Positions 1 through 11,004 of a stretch of DNA of 64,000 nucleotides are shown here, piece by piece (the stretch's first letter is position 1; the number at the start of each line of letters is the position of its first letter). Position numbers and translations under genes: made by a program. The DNA is from Streptomyces sp. NBC_00273 (GTDB lineage Bacteria > Actinomycetota > Actinomycetes > Streptomycetales > Streptomycetaceae): the NCBI RefSeq assembly GCF_036178145.1, contig NZ_CP108067.1:7399001-7463000 (forward strand), in the 5' to 3' direction. The notes beneath the pieces were generated by a model. It was not told the origin of the DNA. It saw only the letters and a program-made list of their open reading frames with translations, and did not search any database.

Positions 1-1332
1 TCAGCGCCCCATGCGCCCCGCTGTCACCACCACCCGGGCCAGTTCCTCGTGGCAGATGTCGCTGTGCGCCCCCGACGGGGCGCCGCCGCGCCGCACCACG
101 GAGCCCGCGTCCACGCTGACGCAACCGGATGCGGGCAGCCCCTCGCGCAGCACGGTGTCCAAGCTCAGCCGGGGCGCACCCGGGACCGCCTGGACCCCGT
201 CGTGCCCGATGGCGCCCCACCGCTCGTCGAAACCCAGAAGTCCGGCCGAATCGCCCGCCATCCGGGAGGCCAGCGGGTAGAAGATCTTGAGGGCCGAGTC
301 GTGCGGGGAATGGCAGGCGACCACCGGCCCGTCGACCCGGCGCTGGAGCCCGCGCAGTGCGCCGCCGTTGCCCTTGTCGTGCGGCAGCCGGTCGGCGAAC
401 GCGTAGTGCGAGAAGGCCCCCTGGAGCAGGGTCACGGATTTCACGTACCGGGCCCGGTCCGGCACCGCGCGCAGGGAGAAGGACACCACGCGTGCCCCGA
501 AGCTGTGTCCGATCAGATGGAACCGCAGGGCGGGGCGGGCGGCCGCCAGCTGGGCCAGCACGGGGCCGAGGCCGCGTTCGCCGACCACGCCCGCCCGCTT
601 CTTCATCTTGTAGTACGCCGCCTGGCGCAGCAGTTCCTTGGCGCCGCCCCACAGCCCGCGCAGCCCGCCGCCGACCGTGAGCCCCGGACCGTCGGGGCCC
701 GCCGGATCAGCCGCGCCCGGCGCGCCCGCCCTGACCAGGGCAACGGAAAGGGCCCTGCACACCTCCAGCACATCGTTCGTGAAGATCGCGGGTACCGACG
801 GTGCGACCGCCGCGGGCACCGCGTCCACCCCCGCCAACTCGCGCACCAGGGCCCCGAACTCGATGAAGGCGGCCGCCGAATCCGGCTGCTCCTCCAGCAG
901 TTCCGCCACCCTGTCCAGCTCCGCCCGTCGCTCCGGCCAGAACTCCCCGAGCGCCCGGCGGGTGAGCGGGTCCAGCGCGCAGGCGAAGCCCGGTTCCGCG
1001 AGGACGCCCGACGCGTCGAAGTCCGGTATCGGCTCGTCGGAGAAGCGCATCGCGGGCCATACGACACCCACGTACCCCAGGCGCACCCCGGACCCCACCA
1101 GCTCCTGGAAGGGTGCGAAGAACCGGTCGTAGAGGCGCGTCGCCGTGGACCGGTCGCTGTTCCAGCCGTGTGCGAAGACCAGCAGGTCGGTCGCCTCCAT
1201 CCGGGACACCGCCCCCTGCGTGACCCGGTCCACGTCCCCTTCGGAGTCGAAAGTCAGCTCCGCGTACGGCCCGACCCCGACACCTGCCCCGACACCGACA
1301 CCGACACCGAACCCGCCACCGACGTCCGTCAT
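1..1332 (-). CDS. alpha/beta-fold serine hydrolase-like protein with Gly-Val rich N-terminus
   Basis: About 443 aa, with the stop codon exactly at the left window edge. The segment FAHGWNSD resembles the strand-and-oxyanion part of alpha/beta hydrolases, and LIGHSFGARVV (about residue 290) is a GxSxG nucleophile elbow, so a serine esterase or lipase-like fold is likely. Substrate is unknown. I chose the ATG at 1332 because a GAAGGGG ribosome site lies just upstream; a longer frame continues to 1419 but has no such support. The first 25 residues alternate Gly and Val, encoded by short GAC-ACC-type repeats, and look like unstructured low-complexity sequence. No signal peptide is evident. The neighbour upstream (NamZ-like) is on the same strand, but an operon is not proven. 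Confidence 0.7.
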   Translation of the reverse strand: MTDVGGGFGVGVGVGAGVGVGPYAELTFDSEGDVDRVTQGAVSRMEATDLLVFAHGWNSDRSTATRLYDRFFAPFQELVGSGVRLGYVGVVWPAMRFSDEPIPDFDASGVLAEPGFACALDPLTRRALGEFWPERRAELDRVAELLEEQPDSAAAFIEFGALVRELAGVDAVPAAVAPSVPAIFTNDVLEVCRALSVALVRAGAPGAADPAGPDGPGLTVGGGLRGLWGGAKELLRQAAYYKMKKRAGVVGERGLGPVLAQLAAARPALRFHLIGHSFGARVVSFSLRAVPDRARYVKSVTLLQGAFSHYAFADRLPHDKGNGGALRGLQRRVDGPVVACHSPHDSALKIFYPLASRMAGDSAGLLGFDERWGAIGHDGVQAVPGAPRLSLDTVLREGLPASGCVSVDAGSVVRRGGAPSGAHSDICHEELARVVVTAGRMGR

Positions 1333-1415
1333 GACGTCCCCCTTCACGCCGTGCCTCCGGTGCAGCCAGCATCCTGCTGCGGCGCCCGCCCGGCCAGCCC
1401 CCCGACGCGGTCGGA

Positions 1416-2666
1416 TCACGGATACAGCAGGTACTCCTCGCGCACCGCCGCGAAGCGCGCCAGCCCCGCCGCCCAGTCACCCGCGACCTCGTCCACGTCC
1501 GCCCCGGCGTCCACCAGCGTCCGCACCCGGTCCGAGCCCGTGAGCCGGTCGATCCAGTGGTCCGCGCGCCAGCCGAAGCCGCTCCACACCCGCCGCGCCG
1601 TGATCAGCAGGCCGATCCCGGCCCGTACCGGGTCGAAGGCCGCCCGGTCGTGCACGATCAGCCGGACCCCGCCGCACACCTTGCCCACGTGCTTGGAGAA
1701 GGTCGGCGTGAAGTACGCCTCCCGGAACCACACCCCGGGCAGCCCCAGCGCGTTCGCCGCCTCCGCCCACCGCCGGTCGATCCCCTCCGCACCGACCACC
1801 TCGAAGGGCGTGGTCGTCCCGCGCCCCTCGGAGAGGTTCGTCCCCTCGAACAGGCAGGTACCGGCGTACGCGAGGGCCGTGTCCGGGGTCGGCACGTTCG
1901 GGCTCGGCGGCACCCAGGGCAGCCCGGTCTCCCCGAAGAACGACTCCCGCCGCCATCCGGACATCGCCACCGTCCGCAGCCCGACCGGGCGGTCCGCCAG
2001 GAACTCGCCGTTGAAGAGCCGGGCCAGCTCGGCCACCGTCATCCCGTGTGCGAGGGCGATCGGCTCGCGGCCGACGAAGCTCGCGTACGGCCGCTCCAGC
2101 ACGGGTCCCGCGGCCCGCCGGCCGCCCACCGGATTGGGCCGGTCCAGCACCACCACCGTCTTGCCGGCGAGGGCGGCCGCGCGCATGCAGTCGTAGAGGG
2201 TCCAGACGTAGGTGTAGAAGCGCGCCCCGACGTCCTGGATGTCGAAGACGACGGTGTCGATCCCGGCCGCCGTGAACACGTCCGCGAGCTTCTGCCCGCT
2301 CTTGTCGTACGTGTCGTACACCGCGAGCCCGGTCGCCGGATCCCGGGAGGCCCCCTCCGAGCCGCCCGCCTGCGCCGTTCCGCGGAAGCCGTGCTCGGGC
2401 CCGAACACCGCCACCAGGTCGACCCGTTCGTCCGCGTGCAGTACGTCGACCAGGTGCCGGGCGTCGGCGGTGATCCCGGTGGGGTTGGTGACCACCCCGA
2501 CCTTCTGTCCGGCCAGTGCTGCGTACCCGTCCGCGGCGAGCCGCTCGAAGCCGGTACGCACCCGTCCGGCCGACGCCGTGGACCCGGCCGCCCCGCCCGC
2601 CCCCAGCGCGCCCGCCGATCCGATGGCCCCCGCCAGTCCCAGCATCCCGCGTCGCGACACCGTCAT
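1416..2666 (-). CDS. Tat-exported DUF1343/NamZ-type exo-beta-N-acetylmuramidase
   Basis: 416 aa. The start MTVSRRGMLGL has the twin-arginine pattern, followed by an Ala/Gly-rich hydrophobic stretch, so export by the Tat route is expected. The mature part carries blocks typical of DUF1343: VGVVTNPTG, FGPEHGFRG and DIQDVGARFYTYVW. Characterised members of this family (NamZ of Bacillus subtilis) release N-acetylmuramic acid from non-reducing ends of peptidoglycan fragments. The likely role here is cell-wall turnover or scavenging outside the membrane. Length agrees with the family. It is transcribed away from the SDR gene at 2762, leaving a short divergent promoter region that also holds a palindromic operator-like site. 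Confidence 0.85.
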   Translation of the reverse strand: MTVSRRGMLGLAGAIGSAGALGAGGAAGSTASAGRVRTGFERLAADGYAALAGQKVGVVTNPTGITADARHLVDVLHADERVDLVAVFGPEHGFRGTAQAGGSEGASRDPATGLAVYDTYDKSGQKLADVFTAAGIDTVVFDIQDVGARFYTYVWTLYDCMRAAALAGKTVVVLDRPNPVGGRRAAGPVLERPYASFVGREPIALAHGMTVAELARLFNGEFLADRPVGLRTVAMSGWRRESFFGETGLPWVPPSPNVPTPDTALAYAGTCLFEGTNLSEGRGTTTPFEVVGAEGIDRRWAEAANALGLPGVWFREAYFTPTFSKHVGKVCGGVRLIVHDRAAFDPVRAGIGLLITARRVWSGFGWRADHWIDRLTGSDRVRTLVDAGADVDEVAGDWAAGLARFAAVREEYLLYP

Positions 2667-2702
2667 CCGGCCACGCTAGGCGTCGCGCCCCTTTCCTCTC
2701 GA

Positions 2703-2722
2703 CATACCGACCGGTTAGTCTG
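2703..2722. promoter_or_regulatory. TetR-type operator-like dyad upstream of the SDR/acyl-CoA ligase operon
   Basis: The sequence CATACCGAC-CG-GTTAGTCTG is an imperfect dyad. It matches 15 of 20 positions of a better palindrome found at 9815-9834 (minus strand), upstream of the APH/acyl-CoA dehydrogenase operon. Spacing to the GTG at 2762 is about 40 bp, which suits a repressor site. The TetR gene at 5355 is the obvious candidate binder; that is inference. Confidence 0.5.
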
Positions 2723-2761
2723 CCCGCGATCCGGCATCCGGCCGCACGAGAGGTGGACCCC

Positions 2762-3526
2762 GTGAGCGCGTACCAGGACCAGCGAGTCGTCGTCACCGGC
2801 GCGGGCGGCGGCATCGGCGCCGCCCTCGCGCACCGCTTCGCGGCCGAGGGCGCCACGGTGGTGGTCAACGACCTCGACCCGGCCAAGGCCGCCGCGGTCG
2901 CGGCCGCGATCGGCGCCCGGGCGATTCCGGTGCCGGGCGACGCCTCGGCGATCGTGGCCGAGGCCCGCGAGGCCCTCGGCGGCACGGTCGACGTCTACTG
3001 CGCCAACGCCGGGCTCGCCTCGGGCGGCGACGCCTTCGCCGACGAGGTCGTCTGGGAAGCGGCCTGGGACACCAACGTCATGGCCCACGTCCGCGCCGCC
3101 AGAGCGCTGCTGCCGGACTGGCTGGAGCGGGAGAGCGGTCGCTTCGTGTCCACCGTCTCGGCCGCCGGGCTCCTGACCATGATCGGAGCGGCCCCGTACA
3201 GTGTCACCAAGCACGGTGCGCTCGCCTTCGCCGAATGGCTCTCGCTGACCTACCGCCACCGCGGGGTCCAGGTCCACGCCATCTGCCCGCAAGGGGTGCG
3301 CACCGACATGCTGACCGCCGCGGGCTCGGCGGGCGAACTCGTGCTCGCGCCGACCGCGATCGAGCCGGAAGCGGTCGCGGACGCACTGTTCGACGGCATG
3401 GAGAAGGGCCGGTTCTTGATCCTCCCGCACCCCGAGGTCGCCGATTTCTACGCCGCCCGCGCCACCGAGCCGGACCGCTGGCTGAGCGGCATGAACCACC
3501 TCCAGCAGAAATGGGAGACCCGGTGA
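2762..3526 (+). CDS. short-chain dehydrogenase/reductase (SDR)
   Basis: 254 aa, classical SDR length. The cofactor motif TGAGGGIG sits at the N-terminus, NAG follows in CANAGLASGG, and the catalytic Ser and YxxxK occur in VSTVSAAG and PYSVTKHG. The reaction is an NAD(P)-dependent alcohol/ketone interconversion; the substrate is not shown. The GTG start at 2762 has GAGAGGTGG upstream. The stop overlaps the start of the acyl-CoA ligase (GTGA, 4 bp), so the two are translationally coupled. That context suggests oxidation of a hydroxyacyl or alcohol intermediate next to CoA activation. An operator-like dyad lies upstream. Confidence 0.85.
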   Translation: MSAYQDQRVVVTGAGGGIGAALAHRFAAEGATVVVNDLDPAKAAAVAAAIGARAIPVPGDASAIVAEAREALGGTVDVYCANAGLASGGDAFADEVVWEAAWDTNVMAHVRAARALLPDWLERESGRFVSTVSAAGLLTMIGAAPYSVTKHGALAFAEWLSLTYRHRGVQVHAICPQGVRTDMLTAAGSAGELVLAPTAIEPEAVADALFDGMEKGRFLILPHPEVADFYAARATEPDRWLSGMNHLQQKWETR

Positions 3527-5286
3527 CCCCTTCCCGGTCCACCTCCGACGCTTCCCGGTACTCCGCCAAGCCGTGGCTCGGGCTGCTCGCCGCGGTCCAG
3601 CGGGCGCCCGTCGCACCGCCGCCCACCGTGCTGCACGCCTTCCGCGAGGCCGTCGCCCGGGCCCCCGAACGCACCGCCCTGGCCTACTTCGACGGCCGGA
3701 TCGGCTACGCCGAGGCCGACGGGCTGTCCGACTCCGTCGCCGGCCACCTCGCGGCGCGCGGCATCCGCCGCGGGGACCGGGTCGCCGTCATGCTGCAGAA
3801 CACCCCGCACTTCGTGCTCGCCGTCCTCGCGGCCTGGAAGGCCGGGGCCGTCGTCGTCCCGCTCAATCCCATGTACAAGTCCGGCGAGGTCGGGCACGTC
3901 CTGCGCGACTCCGGGGCCGCCGCCCTGGTCTGCGACGGCGGCGCGTGGACGACGTACCTGCGCGAGGCCGTGCGGGACAGCGCCGTGCGGACCGTGCTGA
4001 CCGCCTCGGACCTGGACTTCCAGACGCGCGACGACCCGCGCGTCTTCGGCCCCGCCCCGGACCGGGCCGCCGCCCCCGCCCGGCCGTTCGTGCCCGCCCA
4101 GGCCGACGCGCCCGACGCGGTGCCCGACCGCGAGCACCCGGCCGACCCGGACGCCGCCGACATCGCCGCGGACCTCTTCACCGTGGCCCGCGGCAGGCGG
4201 CCCGCGCCGGACGACCCGCACCTCACCGCCGCCGACACCGCCCTCATCAGCTACACCTCCGGCACCAGCGGCACCCCCAAGGGCGCGATGAACCCGCACG
4301 GCGCGCTGACCTACAACGCCGTCCGGCAGGTGACCTCCCACCCCCTCCCCGAGGGCGCCACCTACTTCGCCCTCGCGCCCCTCTTCCACATCACCGGCAT
4401 GGTCTGCGAGCTCGCCGCCTGCCTGGCCAACGCCGGCACCCTGGTCCTCGCCCACCGCTTCGACGCCGGCGCCGTCCTCGACGCCTTCCTCGAACACCGC
4501 CCGGCCTACACCGTCGGCCCGGCCACCGCCTTCATGGCCCTCGCCGCCCACCCCGAGGTCACCCCGGACCACTTCGCCTCGTTCCGGGTGATCTCCTCCG
4601 GCGGCGCCCCGCTCCCGCCCGCGCTCGTCGAGCGCCTGCGCACCGCCTTCGGCTTCTACCTCCGCAACGGCTACGGCCTCACCGAGTGCACCGCCCCGTG
4701 CGCCAGCGTGCCCGTGCACCTCGAAGCCCCCGTCGACCCCGCCTCCGGCACCCTCTCCGTGGGCCTGCCCGGCGCCGACACCGTGGTCCGCATCCTCGAC
4801 GAGCAGGGCGCCGAGGTCCCCTTCGGCGAGACGGGTGAGATCGCCGTCCGCGGCCCGCAGGTGGTGCCCGGCTACTGGGGACTGCCCGCGGAGTCCGCCG
4901 AGGCCTTCCCGGACGGCGAACTGCGCACCGGCGACGTCGGATTCATGGACCCCGACGGCTGGCTCTACGTCGTCGACCGCAAGAAGGACATGATCAACGC
5001 CTCCGGCTTCAAGGTCTGGCCGCGGGAGGTCGAGGACGTGCTCTACACCCACCCCGCCGTCCGCGAGGCCGCCGTGGTCGGCGTCCCCGACGCGTACCGC
5101 GGGGAGAGCGTGAAGGCGTACGTGAGCCTGCGTCCCGGCACCTCGGCGGAGCCGGCGGAGCTCACCGCCTACTGCGCCGAGCGCATCGCCGCGTACAAAT
5201 ACCCGCGCCAGGTCGAGATCCTGCCTGTCCTTCCGAAGACGACCAGTGGCAAGATCCTGCGACGGGAACTGCGCGATCGCGGCTGA
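3523..5286 (+). CDS. AMP-dependent acyl-CoA synthetase/ligase
   Basis: 587 aa adenylate-forming enzyme of the ANL superfamily. Visible motifs are the phosphate-binding loop SYTSGTSGTPKG (about residue 245), NGYGLTE, the hinge region YVVDRKKDMI followed by NASGFKVWP, and the C-terminal catalytic lysine region PKTTSGKILRREL. The enzyme activates a carboxylic acid with ATP to the acyl-adenylate, then to acyl-CoA. Chain length cannot be read, but similarity in layout to long-chain or aromatic acid ligases is good. An insert of about 70 residues rich in Asp, Ala and Pro precedes the P-loop. The GTG start overlaps the SDR stop by 4 bp. A TetR regulator follows 68 bp downstream on the same strand. 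Confidence 0.88.
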   Translation: MTPSRSTSDASRYSAKPWLGLLAAVQRAPVAPPPTVLHAFREAVARAPERTALAYFDGRIGYAEADGLSDSVAGHLAARGIRRGDRVAVMLQNTPHFVLAVLAAWKAGAVVVPLNPMYKSGEVGHVLRDSGAAALVCDGGAWTTYLREAVRDSAVRTVLTASDLDFQTRDDPRVFGPAPDRAAAPARPFVPAQADAPDAVPDREHPADPDAADIAADLFTVARGRRPAPDDPHLTAADTALISYTSGTSGTPKGAMNPHGALTYNAVRQVTSHPLPEGATYFALAPLFHITGMVCELAACLANAGTLVLAHRFDAGAVLDAFLEHRPAYTVGPATAFMALAAHPEVTPDHFASFRVISSGGAPLPPALVERLRTAFGFYLRNGYGLTECTAPCASVPVHLEAPVDPASGTLSVGLPGADTVVRILDEQGAEVPFGETGEIAVRGPQVVPGYWGLPAESAEAFPDGELRTGDVGFMDPDGWLYVVDRKKDMINASGFKVWPREVEDVLYTHPAVREAAVVGVPDAYRGESVKAYVSLRPGTSAEPAELTAYCAERIAAYKYPRQVEILPVLPKTTSGKILRRELRDRG

Positions 5287-5354
5287 AAACAGTCGGACGG
5301 TCGTACAGCTGGTCGTCGTGACCAGGCAGGAACGAGGAAGGGAAGGTCAGCGCC

Positions 5355-5960
5355 ATGGCGGCACGGACCACGGAACCCGCAGGCACGCACGAGGCCCCGG
5401 TACCGCAGCGGCTGCTGGCCGTCGCCACCCGGCTGTTCGCCGAGCGCGGCTACGACCGCACCTCGGTCCAGGAGATCGTCGAGGCGGCCGGAGTCACCAA
5501 GGGCGCGCTCTACCACTACTTCGGGTCCAAGGACGACCTGCTGCACGAGGTGTACGCGCGGATGCTGCGGCTCCAGCAGCAGCGCCTGGACGCGGTGGCC
5601 GATTCCGACGCGCCCGTCGAGGAGCGGCTGCGCACCGCGGCCGCCGACGTGGTCGTCACGACCATCGAGAACCTCGACGACGCGATGATCTTCTTCCGGT
5701 CGATGCACCAGCTCAGCCCGGAGAAGTCCAAGCAGGTGAGGACGGAGCGGCGGCGCTACCACGAGCGCTTCCGGGCGCTGATCGAGGAGGGTCAGCGTAC
5801 GGGCGTGTTCTCCAGCGCCACCCCCGCCGACCTGGTGGTGGACTACCACTTCGGGTCCGTCCACCACCTGTCCACCTGGTACCGGGCGGACGGCCCGCTC
5901 ACGCCGCAGCAGGTCGCCGATCACCTCGCCGACCTGCTGCTGCGCGCGCTGCGTCCGTAG
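5355..5960 (+). CDS. TetR/AcrR-family transcriptional regulator
   Basis: 201 aa. The N-terminal helix-turn-helix is plain: LFAERGYDRTSVQEIVEAAG, then VTKGALYHYFGSKDDLL (residues about 27-65), typical of TetR repressors. The C-terminal two thirds is all helical and would bind a small ligand, often an acyl-CoA when the gene sits beside fatty acid genes. ATG at 5355 has GGAAGGGAAGG upstream. It follows the acyl-CoA ligase by 68 bp on the same strand and may be co-transcribed. Candidate targets are the dyads at 2703 and 9815. A TetR-like dyad in its own leader was not convincing. Confidence 0.9.
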   Translation: MAARTTEPAGTHEAPVPQRLLAVATRLFAERGYDRTSVQEIVEAAGVTKGALYHYFGSKDDLLHEVYARMLRLQQQRLDAVADSDAPVEERLRTAAADVVVTTIENLDDAMIFFRSMHQLSPEKSKQVRTERRRYHERFRALIEEGQRTGVFSSATPADLVVDYHFGSVHHLSTWYRADGPLTPQQVADHLADLLLRALRP

Positions 5961-6028
5961 CCCGTAGCCCGTAGCCGCAGCGCGAAGCCGAGGGCCCGCA
6001 GCCCCTCCGGCGCCCGATGGGCTACGGG
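5961..6028. terminator. hairpin between convergent genes
   Basis: CCCGTAGCCC (5961-5970) can pair with GGGCTACGGG (6019-6028). The element lies between the convergent TetR and subtilisin genes and could stop transcription from both sides. The left arm is part of a CCCGTAG triplicate. Confidence 0.5.
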
Positions 6029-6063
6029 TCGGGGACTACGGGCCGCCGGCTAGGGGCCGCTGA

Positions 6064-7263
<1,200 letters not shown>

Positions 7264-7452
7264 CTGGAGGGTTCTCCTCATGTTGACGTTGGGGGCGTCA
7301 GACCTTCTGGAGAACCCTGTTCCGATTGACAGGCGCAAATCAAGAACGCCTTGGGGTTATGGGGTTGTTCAACAAGGTTTCTTAAAGGGTCCCCCGCACC
7401 GCCTTCACCTCGTACACAGGTTCACGTGAACTCCCGCACGATTCCCACACGT

Positions 7453-8685
<1,233 letters not shown>

Positions 8686-8696
8686 GGGTGGGTGCC

Positions 8697-9746
8697 TCAG
8701 CCTTCCTGGCGGTTCTGGAGCGTGGTCAGTCCGTGCTCGATGAAGACCGGGACCAGCTCGCCGATCCGGTCGAAGCCCGCCCCGACGGTCTGTCCCAGCG
8801 TGTAGCGGTAGTGGATGCCCTCGAGGATCACGGCGAGCTTGAACCAGGCGAAGGCCGTGTACCAGGCGATCGCCCCGGTGTCCCGGCCCGAGCGGGCGGC
8901 GTACCGCTCGACGAGCTCGGCCGGCGTCGGATGGCCCGGCGCCCCGCTCGTCGTGCTGACCGGCGATCCGGTCAGGCCCAGGTCCGAGCTGTACATCACC
9001 AGCAGCCCGAGGTCGGTCAGCGGATCCCCGAGCGTGGACATCTCCCAGTCCAGCACCGCCCGGACGGTGTCGGTGCCGGACGGGGACCCGCCGATCAGGA
9101 CGTTGTCCAGCCGGAAGTCCCCGTGCACCACGGTCGGGGCGGGGGAGTCGGGCAGCGTCCGGCCGAGCGCGCCGTGCAGCTCGTCGATCCCGGCGAGTTC
9201 CCGGCCCCGGGAAGCCGCGAGCTGCTTGCCCCAGCGGCGCAGCTGCCGGTCCAGGAAGCCCTCGGGCCGGCCGAAGTCGCCCAGGCCCACCGCCTCCGGA
9301 TCCACCGCGTGGAGGTCGACCAGGGTGTCCACCAGGCCCAGTACCGCCCGCCGGGTCCGCTCCGGTCCGATCGCGGCGAGCTGCTCGGCCGTCCGGTACG
9401 GCACCCCGTCCACGAACTCCATGACGTAGAACGGCGCCCCGAGCACGGCCTCGTCCTCGCACAGGAGCAACGGCTCGGGCACCGGCACCGCCGTGCCGTG
9501 CAGCGCCTCGATGACCCGGTGCTCGCGCCGCATGTCGTGCGCGGTGGCCAGTACGTGGCCCAGCGGCGGCCGGCGGACCACCCAGCGGGCGGTCCCGTCG
9601 GTGATCTCGTACGTGAGGTTCGACCGGCCGCCCTCGATGAGCCGGCCGCGCAGCGCCCCGGCCACCATTTCGGGCCGTACCCGGTCGAGATGACCGCGCA
9701 GCCGTTCCAGATCCAGGCCGCGCGGGTCGGCCGGGGCTGAGGTCAT
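8697..9746 (-). CDS. APH-like phosphotransferase (ACAD10/11 kinase-domain type)
   Basis: 349 aa aminoglycoside phosphotransferase/choline kinase fold. The N-terminal lobe has GGRSNLTYEITD and RWVVRRPPLGHVLATAHDM. The catalytic loop is VVHGDFRLDNVLIGG and the metal-binding Asp lies in AVLDWEMSTLGDPLTDLG. This set, with the DWEMSTLGDP block, is characteristic of the kinase domain joined to acyl-CoA dehydrogenase in ACAD10/11, not of drug-resistance enzymes. The acyl-CoA dehydrogenase gene follows 11 bp downstream. ATG at 9746. A strong dyad at 9815-9834 sits about 70 bp upstream and probably controls both genes. Confidence 0.85.
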   Translation of the reverse strand: MTSAPADPRGLDLERLRGHLDRVRPEMVAGALRGRLIEGGRSNLTYEITDGTARWVVRRPPLGHVLATAHDMRREHRVIEALHGTAVPVPEPLLLCEDEAVLGAPFYVMEFVDGVPYRTAEQLAAIGPERTRRAVLGLVDTLVDLHAVDPEAVGLGDFGRPEGFLDRQLRRWGKQLAASRGRELAGIDELHGALGRTLPDSPAPTVVHGDFRLDNVLIGGSPSGTDTVRAVLDWEMSTLGDPLTDLGLLVMYSSDLGLTGSPVSTTSGAPGHPTPAELVERYAARSGRDTGAIAWYTAFAWFKLAVILEGIHYRYTLGQTVGAGFDRIGELVPVFIEHGLTTLQNRQEG

Positions 9747-9814
9747 GGGGCGCACCTCCGTGCGTGTCGACGAGGGGAAGGGCGGCGGTGCGTCGGAGCA
9801 CCGCCGCGAGCCAT

Positions 9815-9834
9815 CATGCCGACCAGTCGGTATG
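9815..9834. promoter_or_regulatory. near-perfect 20-bp palindrome upstream of the APH-ACAD operon
   Basis: On the minus strand it reads CATACCGAC-TG-GTCGGCATG; 8 of 9 arm positions pair around a 2-bp centre. This is the size and form of a TetR-family operator. It shares CATACCGAC and GGT with the dyad at 2703-2722, suggesting one regulator for both operons. Confidence 0.6.
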
Positions 9835-9918
9835 TCGTCCAGAGGCCGGGCGGAGAGAAAACCCTCCGCCCGGCGACATCCGGCGACATCCGGCCGCATC
9901 CGGTGGCGCCGGGTGCGG

Positions 9919-10830
9919 TCAGGCGTGGCAGAGGATCGGTGTTCCGCCGTTCATCACGGTCATGTCCGTCAGGACCGCCAGGATGTCCAGCGGTGCGCCC
10001 TCCGGTCGGCCGGCCAGTTCCGCGTACGCCCGGTGCACGTTCGCCACCAGCCGCTCGCTCTCCCGCCAGGAGCCGAACTCGCCGAGATCGGCCTGCTGGG
10101 CCACCTCCAGCGGGGACAGCCCCTTCGTCCGCCCCTCCCGGGCGAGTTCGGCCACGTACCGCAGGTAGCGCTCGGTGGAGTCGTAGGCCGAGGGGTCGGT
10201 CAGGGGTCCGTGGCCCGGTACGACGGTCTCCGCGTCCAGTGAACGCAGCAGCTCCAGCGCCCGCAGCGAGCCGGCGAGCGAGCCCATCGCGAGGAACGGC
10301 GTCCCCCCGGCGAAGACCAGGTCGCCGGTGAAGACCACCCGCTGGCCGGGCAGCCACACGACCGAGTCCCCGGTGGTGTGCGCGACGCCCGGGTGGATGA
10401 CCTGCACCTCCGTCGCGCCGACGTGCAGGGTCGCCCGGTCGCTGTAGGTGAGATCGGGCGGCACGATGTCGATCGCGCCGAAGTCCGTGGCGGGCCAGAT
10501 CAGCTCCAGCTGGTGCCCGGCCGCGAGCTGCTCGGACCGTGCGTTGTCGTGCCCGAGGACGAGCGCCTCGGGGGCGAAGACGCCGTTGCCGTAGGTGTGG
10601 TCGCCGTGGTGGTGGGTGTTGACCACGGTGCGGGGGAGCGGCGCCCCGGCCGCCACGACCGCGGCGCGCAGGGCCAGGGCCCGCCGCTCGGTGGCGGCGG
10701 TGTCCACGAGCAGGGTCCGGCCCCCGTCGGTCACGAATCCGGCGTTGTTGAGGCACCAGCCGCCGTCCGGCTGGACGTAGGCGTACACCCCCGGCGCGGG
10801 CTGGACGAGGTACGGCTCTTCGACGGACAT
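9919..10830 (-). CDS. MBL-fold metallo-hydrolase
   Basis: 303 aa metallo-beta-lactamase fold. The metal site is visible as THHHGDHTYGNG (HxHxDH), with further ligands in HPGVAHTTGDSVVWLPG and the Asp in VVFTGDLVFAGG; VPGHGPLT gives the last His. Such proteins hydrolyse thioesters, lactones or other esters; the substrate is unknown. It precedes the APH-ACAD operon on the same strand with a gap of about 170 bp that contains the 9815 palindrome, so it is probably transcribed separately. Start ATG at 10830; MSVEEPYLVQ has no signal peptide, so it should be cytoplasmic. Context suggests involvement in the same acyl-CoA pathway, not shown. Confidence 0.82.
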   Translation of the reverse strand: MSVEEPYLVQPAPGVYAYVQPDGGWCLNNAGFVTDGGRTLLVDTAATERRALALRAAVVAAGAPLPRTVVNTHHHGDHTYGNGVFAPEALVLGHDNARSEQLAAGHQLELIWPATDFGAIDIVPPDLTYSDRATLHVGATEVQVIHPGVAHTTGDSVVWLPGQRVVFTGDLVFAGGTPFLAMGSLAGSLRALELLRSLDAETVVPGHGPLTDPSAYDSTERYLRYVAELAREGRTKGLSPLEVAQQADLGEFGSWRESERLVANVHRAYAELAGRPEGAPLDILAVLTDMTVMNGGTPILCHA

Positions 10831-10946
10831 CTGCGCTCTCCCCGGGTCGCTTCCACGAACGGTCGGCATCCTGCCAGCCGTTGCCGCGCCGGGGTAGGGC
10901 GGGTACCGCTCCCGGCCGACCGGGAGTCCGGTCGGCCGGATCTGTC

Positions 10947-11004
10947 GCTGGTGCCGGTCGCTGGTGCCGGTCACTGGTGCCGGTCAGTGGTACCGGTCAG
11001 TGGT
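10947..11004. repeat. four and a half 13-bp tandem repeats
   Basis: Units GCTGGTGCCGGTC, the same again, ACTGGTGCCGGTC, AGTGGTACCGGTC, then a partial AGTGGT. They lie directly downstream of the His-rich gene and the last units overlap its stop codon (10997-10999). Likely slippage-generated; no function is evident. Confidence 0.8.

Noticed and set aside
5287..5354. Third copy of the TetR-type dyad before the regulator gene
   Set aside because: CAGTCGGACGGTCGTAC has related half-sites, but the symmetry does not align with the two clear sites.
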